From Schumannella sp. 10F1B-5-1 (lineage in GTDB: Bacteria; Actinomycetota; Actinomycetes; Actinomycetales; Microbacteriaceae): 64,000 nucleotides of DNA. Both the position numbers and the translations under genes were made by a program. Below, piece by piece: positions 41,250 to 51,500 of this stretch. The DNA lies in the NCBI RefSeq assembly GCF_006517535.1, contig NZ_VHQH01000034.1, positions 1 to 64,000 of the forward strand. Direction: 5' to 3'. Position 1 is the stretch's first letter. The number at the start of each line of letters is the position of its first letter. Below the pieces are notes generated by a model. That model was not told where the DNA came from. It ran no database searches and saw only the letters and a program-made list of their open reading frames with translations.

Positions 41250-44200
41250 ATGCCGCGTACGTCCCGTCTCCTCAGCGTCGCCGTCGCGGGCGTCGCCGCC
41301 CTGTCGCTCGCGCTCGCTCCCGCGGTGGTCGCCGTCGCCGCGCCCACGGGGTTCGTCGCGCTGACCCTCACCGGCTCGGGTGCCCCGGTGCCCGGCAGCA
41401 TGGTCACCCTGCGGGTCAACGGCAGCATCGATCAGACCCAGTTCACCGACCCGGATGGTCTGCTGACCTTCACGGGTGTGCCGGCCGGGCAGATCGATCT
41501 CGACGCCGGTGCCGATCGTCAGGGCTGGACCCCGCAGCGCTCGACGGTGGATGTGGTGGCCGACGCGACATCGCAGGTGTCGATCGACCTCGTGCCCAGC
41601 CCCGACTTCGTCGTCACGGGGCTCGTCACCGGCCCGGACGGCGCGCCCCTCGTCGGAGCGTCCGTGACGCTGACCGCGCCGTGGGACGGCATCTACGACT
41701 CCTGGGGAACGCAGACCGACGAGAGCGGTCGCTACCGGCTCGACGGGATCTGGACTCCCGTCGCCCAGCTCATGGTGACCCCCGTCGACGCCGCGCTCGT
41801 GCCGTTCTCCCAGACCATCGACACCACCGTCGGCGGGCGGGACGTGCAGCTCGCGGCCGCGGCGACCGGCACCGCCCGGCTCTCGGGCCGGCTCGTCGAC
41901 CGTGCGACCGGCGAACCCATCGAGGGCGCCTCGGTGTCGGTCGGCGCGATGAGCGCGAACGGCGGATGGTTCTCGCGCTCGGCGACGACGACCGCCGACG
42001 GGCGCTACGACCTGACGGCGCTGCCGGCGGGCGAGTACTCGATCAACGTCTGGGTGCCCGTGCTGCCGGGCGAGACCCCCTGGACTCCGTACTCCTCGCG
42101 CATCACGCTGGCCGACGGGCAGGACCGCGCCCGCGACATCTCGATCAAGCGGGTGCGCACCGGCACCGCATCCATCTCGGGTCATCTGCGTGATGACGCC
42201 GGCAACCCCCTCCCCAACGTCTGGATGTCGCTGGCCGGGGCCTTCAGCTCGGTGACGACGGATGCCGAGGGCGCGTACACGATCCCGAACCTCGTCGCCG
42301 GGCGGTACACCGTCGTGGTCGGCAGCATCGGCGAGCGGTTCAAGCCGCTCGACTGGGCGACCAGCGCCGTCACGGTGCCCACCGACTCGAGCGCGGTCGA
42401 GCGCGACTTCACCCTCACGCGCTGGCCAGTGGGGCAGCGCACCGTCTCGGGTGTCGTCACCGACGACCGCACGGGAGCGGCGGTGGCGGGCGCCCAGGTC
42501 GGGCTCTACCCGGTCGAGTCGGGCACGGCTCCCTACCGCAACACGACGGCGGATCCGAATGGGCGCTGGAGCTTCACCGACGTCGCCGCCGGCGACTACC
42601 GCGTGAGCGTCAACGCGCCGAACGGCGGCGGCAACTGGGCCTGGTCGGCGCCGAGCGACGTCGTGACGGTCGGCGCGACCGACGTCACCCTGCCGCTGCA
42701 CCTGACCTCGGTCGTCGCGGGCGTCGGCGGAGTCCAGGGCCGGGTCGTCGACGCCGACACCCACCTGCCGATCGCCGGGGTGGAGCTCGCCGCGACCCGC
42801 AGCCAGGGCGGGTGGAACGCGCAGACCACCAGCGACGCGCAAGGACGCTACGCGCTCGCTCAGCTGCCGGCCGGCGAGTACTACCTCTCGGCGCAGAGCG
42901 ACGGGCGACAGGTGCGCGGCGGCGGTGTGCAGGTCTCGATCGCCGACCGCGTCGAGCGCGTCAGCATCCCGATGATCGCCGCGCCGAGCCAGGTCGGCGG
43001 CGACGGTCTCGCCGAGGTCAGCGTCGTCGACGCGGCAGGTGATCCGATCACCGGCGCCTCGGTCTGGGTCACGACGCCCCGCGGAGACTGGGTGGCGACG
43101 AACGGCTCCTCCTCCGACAGCGACGGCCTCGTCGAGCTCGCGAACCTGCCGGTCGGCGAGGAGCTGATCGTGCACTCCCGCTCGGGCTGGATGGGCGGCA
43201 ACGATCTCGTCGGATCGGCGCGGCTCACGGTCGCTCCCGGTGATGCCGCGACCGCGCTGACGCTCACCCTCGCCGCGTCGAGCACGATCGCCGGCGCGGT
43301 GGACGCGGCCGGCGTCGAGGGCGACCTGATCGTCGCGGCGCTCTCGGGTGACGGCAGCATCCTCGGCACCTCGGCTGTCGAGGACGACGGCACGTATCGC
43401 ATCGTCGGCCTCGAGCCGGGTTCGTATCGGGTCATGCTCACCGGCGACTCGCTCAGGTTCTCGGGCGAGGCGGGTGAGGCGATCAGCGACGAGCTCGTCG
43501 CCGGTCAGCGCTTCTGGTCGTCGAGCTCCGTCACCGGTGTCGCGGCGATCTCCGACGCGGATGCGGTGCCGGTGACCGCCGACGAGGTCAGTCTCGGTCA
43601 CGACTTCCGCGCGGTGCTCGGCGGAACGATCGCCACGACCGTGCGCGTCAGCACCGGCGACGGCGTCGCCGACCTGCCGGCGGGCAAGTTCCTGCGCGTC
43701 GCGGTCTTCGAGCGCCTCGGCGCGACGTGGTCCGAGCGCACGGACTCGGAGACCTGGGTCGCCGCGACGTCGGGCGGTCAGCTGCTCGTGCGCGCGCTTC
43801 CCGACGGCGACTACAAGCTCCGTATCGAGGACTCGGTGCAGGGCAACCGCGCGCTCGCGACGGTCTGGAACGGCGGTGCCGCGTCGCGCTCGGCGGCGGC
43901 GGTCATCCACGTCACCGGCGGTCACGTCACGCGACCCGACACCACCGTCATGGAGGTCGCCCGACCCGGTGACGACCCCGAGGCGATCGACCTCGACGAC
44001 TACGACGGCGAGGTCGTGGCCGGACTCGAAGGCGGGGTCGACGCGCCCGCATCCGTGTCCGAGGGCCAGAAGGTCTCGGTCGACGTCGGCACCGAGTTCG
44101 CCGGCGAATGGGTCGCCGTCTGGGCGAACTCGACGCCCACGCTCGCCGCCGACTGGGTGCAGGTGCAGGCCGACGGCACGGTGGCCGTGCGAGTGCCCGC

Positions 44201-44540
44201 CGGGCTCACGTCGCAGGGATCTCAGCACCGGCTGGTCGTGCAGGATGCCGATCAGACAGCGATCGGCTGGGCCCCCGTGACCGTGTCGGCGACGCCCGGC
44301 GGCGGTTCCCTGCCGGGTTCCGGTGGCGGGACGATCCCCGGCTCGGTCGGAGACGGGTCGTCGGCCGCACCCGTCGGCGGCGGTATCGGCGCGACGGCGG
44401 CATCGGCGCGGGCCTCGCGTCTGGCCGCCACCGGGGTCGAGGGGTCGGGTGACCTCGCGCTCGCGGCGCTGGCGACCGCGGTGCTCGGTGCTGCGCTGCT
44501 GATCATGGGACGCCGTCGGCGACGGAGCGCGCGCGTCTGA
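41250..44540 (+). CDS. LAATG-anchored surface protein with carboxypeptidase-regulatory-like repeats
   Basis: This 1096-residue exported protein has a clear signal peptide (LLSVAVAGVAALSLALAPAVVAVAA). The body is a series of about ten 80-100 residue beta-sandwich modules of the carboxypeptidase regulatory-like (CarboxypepD_reg / prealbumin-like) type. Each module opens with a G-x-V-x-D/T-x-x-G-x-P-V-x-G-A pattern (for example VTGLVTGPDGAPLVGASVTLT, LSGRLVDRATGEPIEGASVSV, VSGVVTDDRTGAAVAGAQVGL). Each module closes with a Y-x-L-x-x-L-P-A-G-x-Y turn (YDLTALPAGEYSINV, YALAQLPAGEYYLSA). A Gly/Ser-rich stalk then leads to LAATG (1058-1062), a transmembrane helix and GRRRRRSARV, the layout of a sortase substrate. 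GGAGG precedes the ATG. It is probably a rod-like wall protein. Confidence 0.88.
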   Translation: MPRTSRLLSVAVAGVAALSLALAPAVVAVAAPTGFVALTLTGSGAPVPGSMVTLRVNGSIDQTQFTDPDGLLTFTGVPAGQIDLDAGADRQGWTPQRSTVDVVADATSQVSIDLVPSPDFVVTGLVTGPDGAPLVGASVTLTAPWDGIYDSWGTQTDESGRYRLDGIWTPVAQLMVTPVDAALVPFSQTIDTTVGGRDVQLAAAATGTARLSGRLVDRATGEPIEGASVSVGAMSANGGWFSRSATTTADGRYDLTALPAGEYSINVWVPVLPGETPWTPYSSRITLADGQDRARDISIKRVRTGTASISGHLRDDAGNPLPNVWMSLAGAFSSVTTDAEGAYTIPNLVAGRYTVVVGSIGERFKPLDWATSAVTVPTDSSAVERDFTLTRWPVGQRTVSGVVTDDRTGAAVAGAQVGLYPVESGTAPYRNTTADPNGRWSFTDVAAGDYRVSVNAPNGGGNWAWSAPSDVVTVGATDVTLPLHLTSVVAGVGGVQGRVVDADTHLPIAGVELAATRSQGGWNAQTTSDAQGRYALAQLPAGEYYLSAQSDGRQVRGGGVQVSIADRVERVSIPMIAAPSQVGGDGLAEVSVVDAAGDPITGASVWVTTPRGDWVATNGSSSDSDGLVELANLPVGEELIVHSRSGWMGGNDLVGSARLTVAPGDAATALTLTLAASSTIAGAVDAAGVEGDLIVAALSGDGSILGTSAVEDDGTYRIVGLEPGSYRVMLTGDSLRFSGEAGEAISDELVAGQRFWSSSSVTGVAAISDADAVPVTADEVSLGHDFRAVLGGTIATTVRVSTGDGVADLPAGKFLRVAVFERLGATWSERTDSETWVAATSGGQLLVRALPDGDYKLRIEDSVQGNRALATVWNGGAASRSAAAVIHVTGGHVTRPDTTVMEVARPGDDPEAIDLDDYDGEVVAGLEGGVDAPASVSEGQKVSVDVGTEFAGEWVAVWANSTPTLAADWVQVQADGTVAVRVPAGLTSQGSQHRLVVQDADQTAIGWAPVTVSATPGGGSLPGSGGGTIPGSVGDGSSAAPVGGGIGATAASARASRLAATGVEGSGDLALAALATAVLGAALLIMGRRRRRSARV

Positions 44541-44634
44541 CGCCGCGTTCGCGTCGTGTGATCCGCGTCGTGCGATCCGCGTCGGCGGCGGCGATTCGGG
44601 TCGGTCACTCGCGGCAGCGCCGTGACCCGCTCGC

Positions 44635-46062
44635 TCAGAAGGGCGCGGGCTCGCGCGTAGGTGCGGCTGACGCTGACACGTCGCGCGATGTCCCGTTGTC
44701 GGGTGGGTCGTCGGGGTGGGCGGCGTCGTAGGTCCAGTCGGGTCCGGGATCGGGCACTCGGTAGGGGACGAACGCGACCGGTGAGATGGGGGCGTCTTCG
44801 CGGTAGATGCGGCCGGTCGGGGAGGTCCATTCCAGGTGACCGTGGGTCTTCTGCTTCACCGTCCACGGCGTGAACTGCTTCATCGAGTGATGCCGCTGGC
44901 ACAGATGCGCGAGGTTGCTCAGCGCCGTCGGCCCGCCGAGGGCGTGGTCGTGGGTGTGGTCGAGTTCGCAGCGGATCGCCGCCATCCGACATCCCGGCCA
45001 GCGACAGTGCTGATCCCGCGCCCGCAGATGCCGACGCTGCGCCCACGCGGGACGGTAGGTGTCGACGGCGAGGACGGTGCCATCGGCGGGGTCGGTGAGC
45101 ATCCGCGTCAACGACGGGGCGTTGCGGGCGAGGGTTCGGGCGGTGGCCGCGTCGATCGGGGCGCGGCCGATCAGGTCGGCGGGAGTGTCGTCGTGGCCGA
45201 TGATCGACAGCGCCGACACCACGACCTGCACCTGCGCCCGGATCGCACCCAGCGCACCCTCCCCATCACCGTGCGCGGTGGGGTCGAGGGCGGGCGTGCC
45301 GGCGAGGAGGAGATCGGCGAACACATCGGCGCGCACCTGATCCACCGTCCGGCGATCCGCCGAGGAGGGATCTGCCGGATCGGGTTCACGCGCATCGACG
45401 ATGACCTGCGCCTGACGTGTCAGGCGGTCGAGGATGCCGTCGCCGATCACGGTCGGGACCGTCGCGACGATGTCGCACATCCCATCCCGCCCGAGCACGA
45501 GACGCACACCCCGGCCCCGCGCCGCCTCGTCGTGGCGCTCGGTCAGCGTGCGGTCGGTGAGACGTTCGGCGAGCAGTTCGAGAGCGGCCCGCACCCGATT
45601 CGGGGTCTCGGACAGGCAGCGGTCGATCGCGGAGAGCTCGAACCGCTCCCGCACCTCGATCGGCACGATCCGCCCCGCATCCACGATCACCCGCACGTGC
45701 CCGCGGGTGATGCGGCCGTCCTCCCATGCGGCGAGGGTGGTCGGGAAGCACTCGACGAGCTCGCGGGCTTCGCCGATGCGCGCCTGCACGGTCCGGTCGG
45801 TGATCCGCAGCACACCACCGAGCTCCGCCGCGATCGACCTCAGGGCCATGTCATGCGACCGCACATTCGCCGACGCACCCGCAGCATCCAGCTCGGCCAG
45901 CTGTCCGGCGCGGGCGAGCATCCGCACCTCCGCGACCTGCGCCGCCGACACCGCCGCCGCGACGCTATCGGCCTCGCCCACGAGCACTCGCAGCGCATCC
46001 ACCGACGCCCCGAGCACGACGGAAGAGCCGTCGCCTCGAGGTGTCGTCGCGGTTGCTTTCAT
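44635..46062 (-). CDS. DUF222 domain / HNH endonuclease (13E12-type)
   Basis: This 475-residue protein belongs to the 13E12-repeat family common in Microbacteriaceae and mycobacteria. The alpha-helical DUF222 region covers residues ~20-330. The HNH nuclease follows at ~350-400: CRWPGCRMAAIRCELDHTHDHALGGPTALSNLAHLCQRHHSMK, with the Cys and His pairs of the zinc site and the catalytic DH. The C-terminal tail is Pro/Asp-rich and disordered. These genes are multicopy in many actinobacteria and may move as homing-like elements. No repeats or target-site duplication could be recognised at the ends here. No clear promoter is visible upstream, and the 239-base spacer to the PAP2 gene shows no other gene. 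Confidence 0.88.
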   Translation of the reverse strand: MKATATTPRGDGSSVVLGASVDALRVLVGEADSVAAAVSAAQVAEVRMLARAGQLAELDAAGASANVRSHDMALRSIAAELGGVLRITDRTVQARIGEARELVECFPTTLAAWEDGRITRGHVRVIVDAGRIVPIEVRERFELSAIDRCLSETPNRVRAALELLAERLTDRTLTERHDEAARGRGVRLVLGRDGMCDIVATVPTVIGDGILDRLTRQAQVIVDAREPDPADPSSADRRTVDQVRADVFADLLLAGTPALDPTAHGDGEGALGAIRAQVQVVVSALSIIGHDDTPADLIGRAPIDAATARTLARNAPSLTRMLTDPADGTVLAVDTYRPAWAQRRHLRARDQHCRWPGCRMAAIRCELDHTHDHALGGPTALSNLAHLCQRHHSMKQFTPWTVKQKTHGHLEWTSPTGRIYREDAPISPVAFVPYRVPDPGPDWTYDAAHPDDPPDNGTSRDVSASAAPTREPAPF

Positions 46063-46289
46063 GACTTCATCGTGGCAACGACCAGCGACATCCCGGGGTA
46101 CCGGTCACTACCGTCACAACCGCAGGTCAGGGCACGATGTAACGGCCCGGGAAACATGGGGTCCGGCTACTCAGAAGCGACCCCGAGGCAGCCGGATGGC
46201 AGCACCGCCAGCTCAGACGATCGGCTGCGACGTCCGTCTTCGAGCCGTCCGCGCGCTGTGCGATCGGCGGTCGGCGCGGCGGCGCCCGC

Positions 46290-46295
46290 TAGCGT
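46290..46295 (+). promoter_or_regulatory. -10 box for leaderless PAP2 transcript
   Basis: TAGCGT lies six bases before the ATG at 46302; no ribosome binding site is present. Confidence 0.5.
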
Positions 46296-46301
46296 GACGG
46301 G

Positions 46302-47084
46302 ATGCCGCCCGCACCCGCCGAACGACCGCATCCCGTCGCGGCGGTGCAGCGCCGCACCCCGATGTTCGCGGCTCTCGTGGTGCTCGGCATGGCCTTCGGT
46401 CTCGGCGCGCTGCTCGCGGTGCGCGGCGCGCAGCCGCCGGGATTCGACCGCGAGTGGATGGCCGAGATCATCGAGCACCGCAACCCGATCTGGGAGGCGC
46501 CGTCGCTGCTGTTCAACGCGATCGGCGGCGGCTGGTTCGCCGTGTTCGTCGTGCCGCTCGGGGTGCTCGCCGTGCTGCTCATCGTGCGCCGACCGTGGGC
46601 GGCGCTCTACTGGGCGCTCGCCTGCGGCGTCAGCGCGCTGCTCGTGCAGGTGCTCAAGGCGCTGTTCGGGAGGGCGCGGCCGGAGGACATCCTGGTCGCC
46701 GTCGATCCCGGCTCATTCCCCTCGGGGCATACGGCCAACGCGGCGACGCTCGCGGTCGTGCTGGGCATCGTGATCGGGCGGCGCTGGGTCGGGGTGCTCG
46801 GCGTCGTCTACACCGTGGCGATGATGCTGAGCCGCACCTACCTCGGCGCCCACTGGATGACCGACACGCTCGGCGGCCTGCTCATCGGCGTCGCGGTCGG
46901 GCTGCTGGGATGGGCGGCGCTCGCCGGTCCGCTGGAACGCGAGCGGGCGCGCCGACGCGAGATCGCGGCGGCGCGGTTCGCGGGCGCGGCGGGTGCCTCG
47001 GCTGCCGCGTCATCGGCGTCGTCCAGTCCGTCCGCGACCTCGACCTCGAATCCGCCCTCGCCTGACGACGGAGTCGCGCGCTAG
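46302..47084 (+). CDS. PAP2-type phosphatase (undecaprenyl-diphosphatase-like)
   Basis: This 260-residue membrane phosphatase has five or six helices. The three catalytic motifs are present: KALFGRARP (KxxxxxxRP) near residue 122, PSGH near 144 and SRTYLGAHWMTD (SRx5Hx3D) near 178. Family members dephosphorylate polyprenyl diphosphate or phosphatidic acid on the outer leaflet. The tail after the last helix is Arg-rich and then Ser/Ala-rich. Its stop codon TAG (47082-47084) is also the first half of the -10 box of the next gene. Confidence 0.88.
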   Translation: MPPAPAERPHPVAAVQRRTPMFAALVVLGMAFGLGALLAVRGAQPPGFDREWMAEIIEHRNPIWEAPSLLFNAIGGGWFAVFVVPLGVLAVLLIVRRPWAALYWALACGVSALLVQVLKALFGRARPEDILVAVDPGSFPSGHTANAATLAVVLGIVIGRRWVGVLGVVYTVAMMLSRTYLGAHWMTDTLGGLLIGVAVGLLGWAALAGPLERERARRREIAAARFAGAAGASAAASSASSSPSATSTSNPPSPDDGVAR

Positions 47085-47087
47085 CCT
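47082..47087 (+). promoter_or_regulatory. -10 box for leaderless transcript, overlapping a stop codon
   Basis: TAGCCT lies six bases before the ATG at 47094, and its TAG is the PAP2 stop. No Shine-Dalgarno sequence precedes the ATG. Confidence 0.5.
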
Positions 47088-47093
47088 CCCGGC

Positions 47094-48443
47094 ATGAGCG
47101 ATGCGAGCGCCGCGAGCGACCCGAGCGACGACCTGACCACCCGCCCGATGCGCATCCTGCTGGTCGGGGCCGGCGGCGTCGGCGACGCCTTCGCGCGCAT
47201 CGCCGCGCGCCGTGCGTTCTACGAGGCGATCGTCGTGACCGACTACGACGCGGCACGGGCCGAGCGCACCGTCGCGTGGATCCGCGAGCGGCACGGCGAT
47301 GAGGTCGCGGCGCGCTTCACGGCGGCGCGCATCGACGCCTCAGACCCGGCCGACGTCACCCGCGTGGCGCAGGAGCACGGCGCGACGCATGTGATGAACG
47401 CCGTCGAGCCGAAGTTCGTGCCGACGATCTTCCGCGGCGCGCTGGATGCCGGCGTCGACTATCTCGACATGGCGATGTCGCTGTCGGAGCCGCATCCCAC
47501 CGACCCCTACGGCACGACCGGCATCAAGCTGGGCGACGACCAGTTCGCGCAGGCGCCCGACTGGCAGGCCTCGGGTCGGCTCGCGCTCGTCGGCATGGGC
47601 GTCGAGCCCGGGCTCTCGGACGTCTTCGCGCGCTACGCCTCCGACCACCTCTTCGACACGATCGACGAGCTCGGCACGCGCGACGGCGCGAACCTGGTCG
47701 TGCGCGACGAGGCCGGCAACGAGATCTTCGCCCCGTCGTTCTCGATCTGGACGACGATCGAGGAGTGCCTCAACCCGCCCGTGGTCTTCGAGAAGGACAA
47801 GGGCTGGTTCACGACCCCGCCGTTCAGCGAGCCGGAGACCTTCACGTTCCCGGAGGGGATCGGCGAGGTCGAGTGCGTCAACGTCGAGCACGAGGAGGTG
47901 CTGCTCATGCCGCGCTGGCTCGACGCGCAGCGCGTGACCTTCAAATACGGCCTCGGCGACGAGTTCATCGGCGTGCTCAAGACCCTGCACCTGCTCGGTC
48001 TCGACTCGACGTCGCCGATCCGCGTGCGCAGCGCATCCGGCCCGGTCGAGGTGGCCCCGCGTGACGTCGTCGCGGCGGCGCTGCCCGACCCCGCGACCAT
48101 CGGACCCCGGATGACCGGCAAGACCTGCGCGGGCGTGTGGGTCACGGGACTCGGCGCGGAGGGCACCGAGTTCGCCGGCCGCCCGCGCGAGGCCTACCTG
48201 TACCACGTGAGCGACAACGAGTGGACGATGGCCGAGTACGGCGCCCAGTGCGTCGTCTGGCAGACGGCGCTCAACCCCGTCATCGCGCTCGAGCTGCTCG
48301 CCACCGGCGTCTGGTCGGGGCTCGGCGTGCTCGGCCCCGAGGCCTTCGACGCGGCGCCCTTCCTCGAGCTGATGGCGCGCCCCGTCGCCGACGGCGGCTA
48401 CGGCCAGGCATGGGGTCTCGAGGAGCGCACGCCCGCGAGCTGA
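47094..48443 (+). CDS. Saccharopine dehydrogenase family protein
   Basis: This 449-residue protein has an N-terminal Rossmann fold (MRILLVGAGGVGDAFARIAARR) and the saccharopine-dehydrogenase-like order DYDAARAERTVAWI, VMNAVEPKFVPTIFRGALDAGVDYLDMAM, and ALVGMGVEPGLSDVFARYA. Relatives include saccharopine/carboxynorspermidine dehydrogenases and many uncharacterised actinobacterial proteins. The C-terminal domain (LNPVIALELLATGVWSGLGVLGPEAF) matches the latter. No lysine-catabolic partner genes are nearby, so the substrate is unknown. Only nine bases separate it from the PAP2 gene. Confidence 0.83.
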   Translation: MSDASAASDPSDDLTTRPMRILLVGAGGVGDAFARIAARRAFYEAIVVTDYDAARAERTVAWIRERHGDEVAARFTAARIDASDPADVTRVAQEHGATHVMNAVEPKFVPTIFRGALDAGVDYLDMAMSLSEPHPTDPYGTTGIKLGDDQFAQAPDWQASGRLALVGMGVEPGLSDVFARYASDHLFDTIDELGTRDGANLVVRDEAGNEIFAPSFSIWTTIEECLNPPVVFEKDKGWFTTPPFSEPETFTFPEGIGEVECVNVEHEEVLLMPRWLDAQRVTFKYGLGDEFIGVLKTLHLLGLDSTSPIRVRSASGPVEVAPRDVVAAALPDPATIGPRMTGKTCAGVWVTGLGAEGTEFAGRPREAYLYHVSDNEWTMAEYGAQCVVWQTALNPVIALELLATGVWSGLGVLGPEAFDAAPFLELMARPVADGGYGQAWGLEERTPAS

Positions 48444-48553
48444 CGCCTCGTCGTCGAGCGCGGGATGCGCGGGCGAAGGCGGCTGCGACGGGCGAGGGCT
48501 CGAGGAGAGCGCCCCAGGCCGCCTGACCGCGGCCGGCCCGCCGCAGCCGCCGC

Positions 48554-51500
48554 TCAGCTCGCGCTGCCGCCGTGGCCGCGCCCGCCGAGGCGAGGCGTGC
48601 GGGCCCGACGCCGGGCGAGCACGAGCCCGCCGGCGCCGAGCACCATCAGCAGCAGTGCGAAGAGCAGGGGCAGCCCGCCGTCGACGCCGGTGCCGGCGAG
48701 CCCGCCGGAGCCCGTGCCGCCCGTGCCGGGCGCACCCGGAGTGCCGGGGTCACCGGGCGCGGTCGGAGCGCCCGGGCCGTCGATCGTGAGCACGGCCTGC
48801 GACAGCGTGCCCGCCTGGTCGGCCACCTGGTAGCCGATGCTGGCGACGCCGCGGAAGGCGGGGTCGGGCGTGAAGGTGATCGTGCCGTCGGGGTTGGCGA
48901 CGTAGACGCCGACGCCCGCGACCTCGACGCGCTGCACGGCCGCGCCGCTGACCGGGTCGATAAGGCGCAGCGAGCTGCGCACGAACGGCGAGGCTCCCGG
49001 CTGGTCGTTGCCGAGCACGTCGACCGTGACCGGCTGACCGTCGCGGGCCGAGGCCCGGTCGTCGACGGCCTTCGGCGGCGTGACCGACACGGTGAGCGTG
49101 GATGCGGTGGTCACTCCGTTGCCGTCGGCCACCCGGTAGGGCGTGGTGACCGAGCCGGTGAACCCGGCCGCGGGCGTGAAGGCGATCTCGCCGGCGACGA
49201 CCTCGAAGACGCCCTGCGGCACCTCGAGGCGGGTGACCGGGTTGCCGTCGCCGTCGAGCAGCACGAGGGTGGCCGGGTCGAGCGGCGAACTCGTCGCGGT
49301 GTCGTTGGCGAGCACATCCACGGTCACGGCGACACCGGGATCGGTGCTGGCGCTGTCGGGCTGCGCGGCCGGCGGGGCGAGCACGGTCGGGGTCAGCGTC
49401 GCCTCGGCGGTGCCGCCGATGCTGGTGCCGACCCGGTAGGTGATCGGGGTGCCGGCGCCGACGAAGCCGCTGACGGGCACGAAGCGCACCGTGCCCGCGG
49501 CGGTGTCGACCGTGTAGGTGCCCTCGCCCGCGACCGTGAGCGTGGTGACCGGGTCGCCGGTGGCCGGGTCGATCAGCACGAGCGTCGACGGCACGAACGT
49601 GACGTCGGGGTCGCCGGTCGCGTCGTTCGCCAGCGGGCTGAAGTCGACCGGGCTGCCGACGGGCGCCGAGGCGACGTCGTCGTTGGCGGCCGGCTGGCCG
49701 GGCTCGAGCACGGTGACCGTGATGGTCGACGTGGCGGCGGTTCCGAAGGTCGTCGCGGCGCTGTAGCCGACGGGGCTGGTCTGCCCGACGAAGGTGTTCA
49801 GCGGCGTGAAAGTGACCTGGTTGCCGGCGACGCTCCAGGTGCCCTGGTTGGGCACGATGAGCGTCGTGACGGAGTTGCCGCCGCCGTCGAGCAGGCGCAC
49901 GCCCGCGTCGACGAAGGTCGACTGCGCCGAGCCGGTGCTGTCGTTCGTCGTCGGGTCGAGGGTGACGGCCGTGTCGAACGGCGTGGTGCGCTCGTCGGCA
50001 CGTCCGGTCGGCGCGGCGCCCGGGGTGACGGTGATCGTCAGCTGGGCGGCGGCGGTGCGACCGAGGGTGTCGGCGGCCTGGTAGCCGACCGGCGCCGCGG
50101 TGCCGCTGAAGCCGGGCACCGGCGTGAACCGGATGCCTCCGGCGACGACCGCGTAGTCGCCCTGCCCGGCGACGGTCAGCGCGGTGACCGGCGTGGTGCC
50201 GTCGAGCAGGCGCAGCGTGCTCGCGTCGAAGCGGGCGGCGGGGTTGTCGGTGTCGTTCGCGAGCACGTCGGTCGTGACCCCGACGCCCTGCGGCGTCGTG
50301 TTCTGGTCGTCGGCCGCGCTGGGCGCCGGCGGGGCGCCGACGGTGACCGTGATGGTCGACGCGGCGGTGCGCCCGAAGGTGGTCGTGGCGCGGTAGCCGA
50401 TCGGGTCGGCCTGGCCGGTGAACGAGGCGCGCGGGCTGAAGGTGACGACGCCGTTCGCGACGGTCCAGGTGCCCTGGTCGGCGACCATGACGGTCGTCGC
50501 GGGCTGACCGCCGGCGTCGATCAGCCGCACGCTCGAGGCGACCCAGGTGGCCGTCGGGGCGCCGGTCGCGTCGTTGTCGGTGGGGCGCACATCCACGCTC
50601 GTGTTCCAGGGGGTGGATGCGGTGTCGGGCTGCGCGATCGGAGCGTCCGCCGCCGTCACGGTGACGGTGACGGTCGAGGTCGTGCTGCGGCCGAGGCCGT
50701 CGCCGACGCGGTAGCCGACAGGGGTGCCGACTCCGGCGAACTCGGGCACCGGAGCGAAGCGCACCGCGCCGTTCACGACCGAGTAGGTGCCCTCACCGGT
50801 GATCGTGCGGGTGCTCACGGCCTGGCCGTCCGCGTCGATCAGCACGAGGGTCGCGGGGTCGAGCGGCGCCGCCGGGGTGGCGGTGTCGTTGTCGAGCACC
50901 GGCACCGTGATCGGCGTGTTCTCGGGCGTCGTGGCCGTGTCGGGCTGGGCGCTCGGCGCCGGCGGCGCGCCGACGGTGATCGTCAGCGTCGAGCTGACGG
51001 TCGTGCCGAGGTTCGTCGCGGCCGTGTAGGTGACGGCCGGGGCGGCGCCGCGGAACGCGGGATCGGGGTCGAACGACACCGTGCCGTCGGTCGCGACCGT
51101 GTACACGCCGACGCCCGCGACCTCGAGGGTCGTGACGGGGGCGTCGCCGTTCGCGGCGTCGATCAGGCGCAGCGTGGTCGGGTCGAACGTCGCGTTCGCC
51201 GCGCCCGTGCTGTCGTTGCCCAGCACGGCGATGCCGGTGACCGTCGTGTCGTAGGGCGTGGTCGCCGTGTCGGCCGTGCCCGTGGGCGCGGCGGCCGGCG
51301 TGACCGTGTCGGTCAGCGTGGTGCTGGCGAAGCGGCCTAGTCCGTCGGTGACGCGGTAGGTGACGGGCGCGGCCGGGCCGGTGAAGGTCGGCACCGGCGT
51401 GAAGCGGATCTGCCCGTCGACGACCTCGTAGAGGCCCTGGCCGGTCACGTTGAGCGACGCGGCCCAGGTGTCCGGTCCCGTCTGCAGCTCGAGCGAGTCG

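Noticed and set aside
44546-44583. Short direct repeat GCGTCGTGYGATCC in the gap between the surface-protein and HNH genes
   Set aside because: Only about two and a half copies of a 14-base unit; too little to call a functional element, though it could be a remnant linked to the HNH gene.
44635-46062. The DUF222-HNH gene as an active mobile element
   Set aside because: The family is multicopy and suspected to be mobile, but no terminal repeats, target duplication or transposase is visible here.
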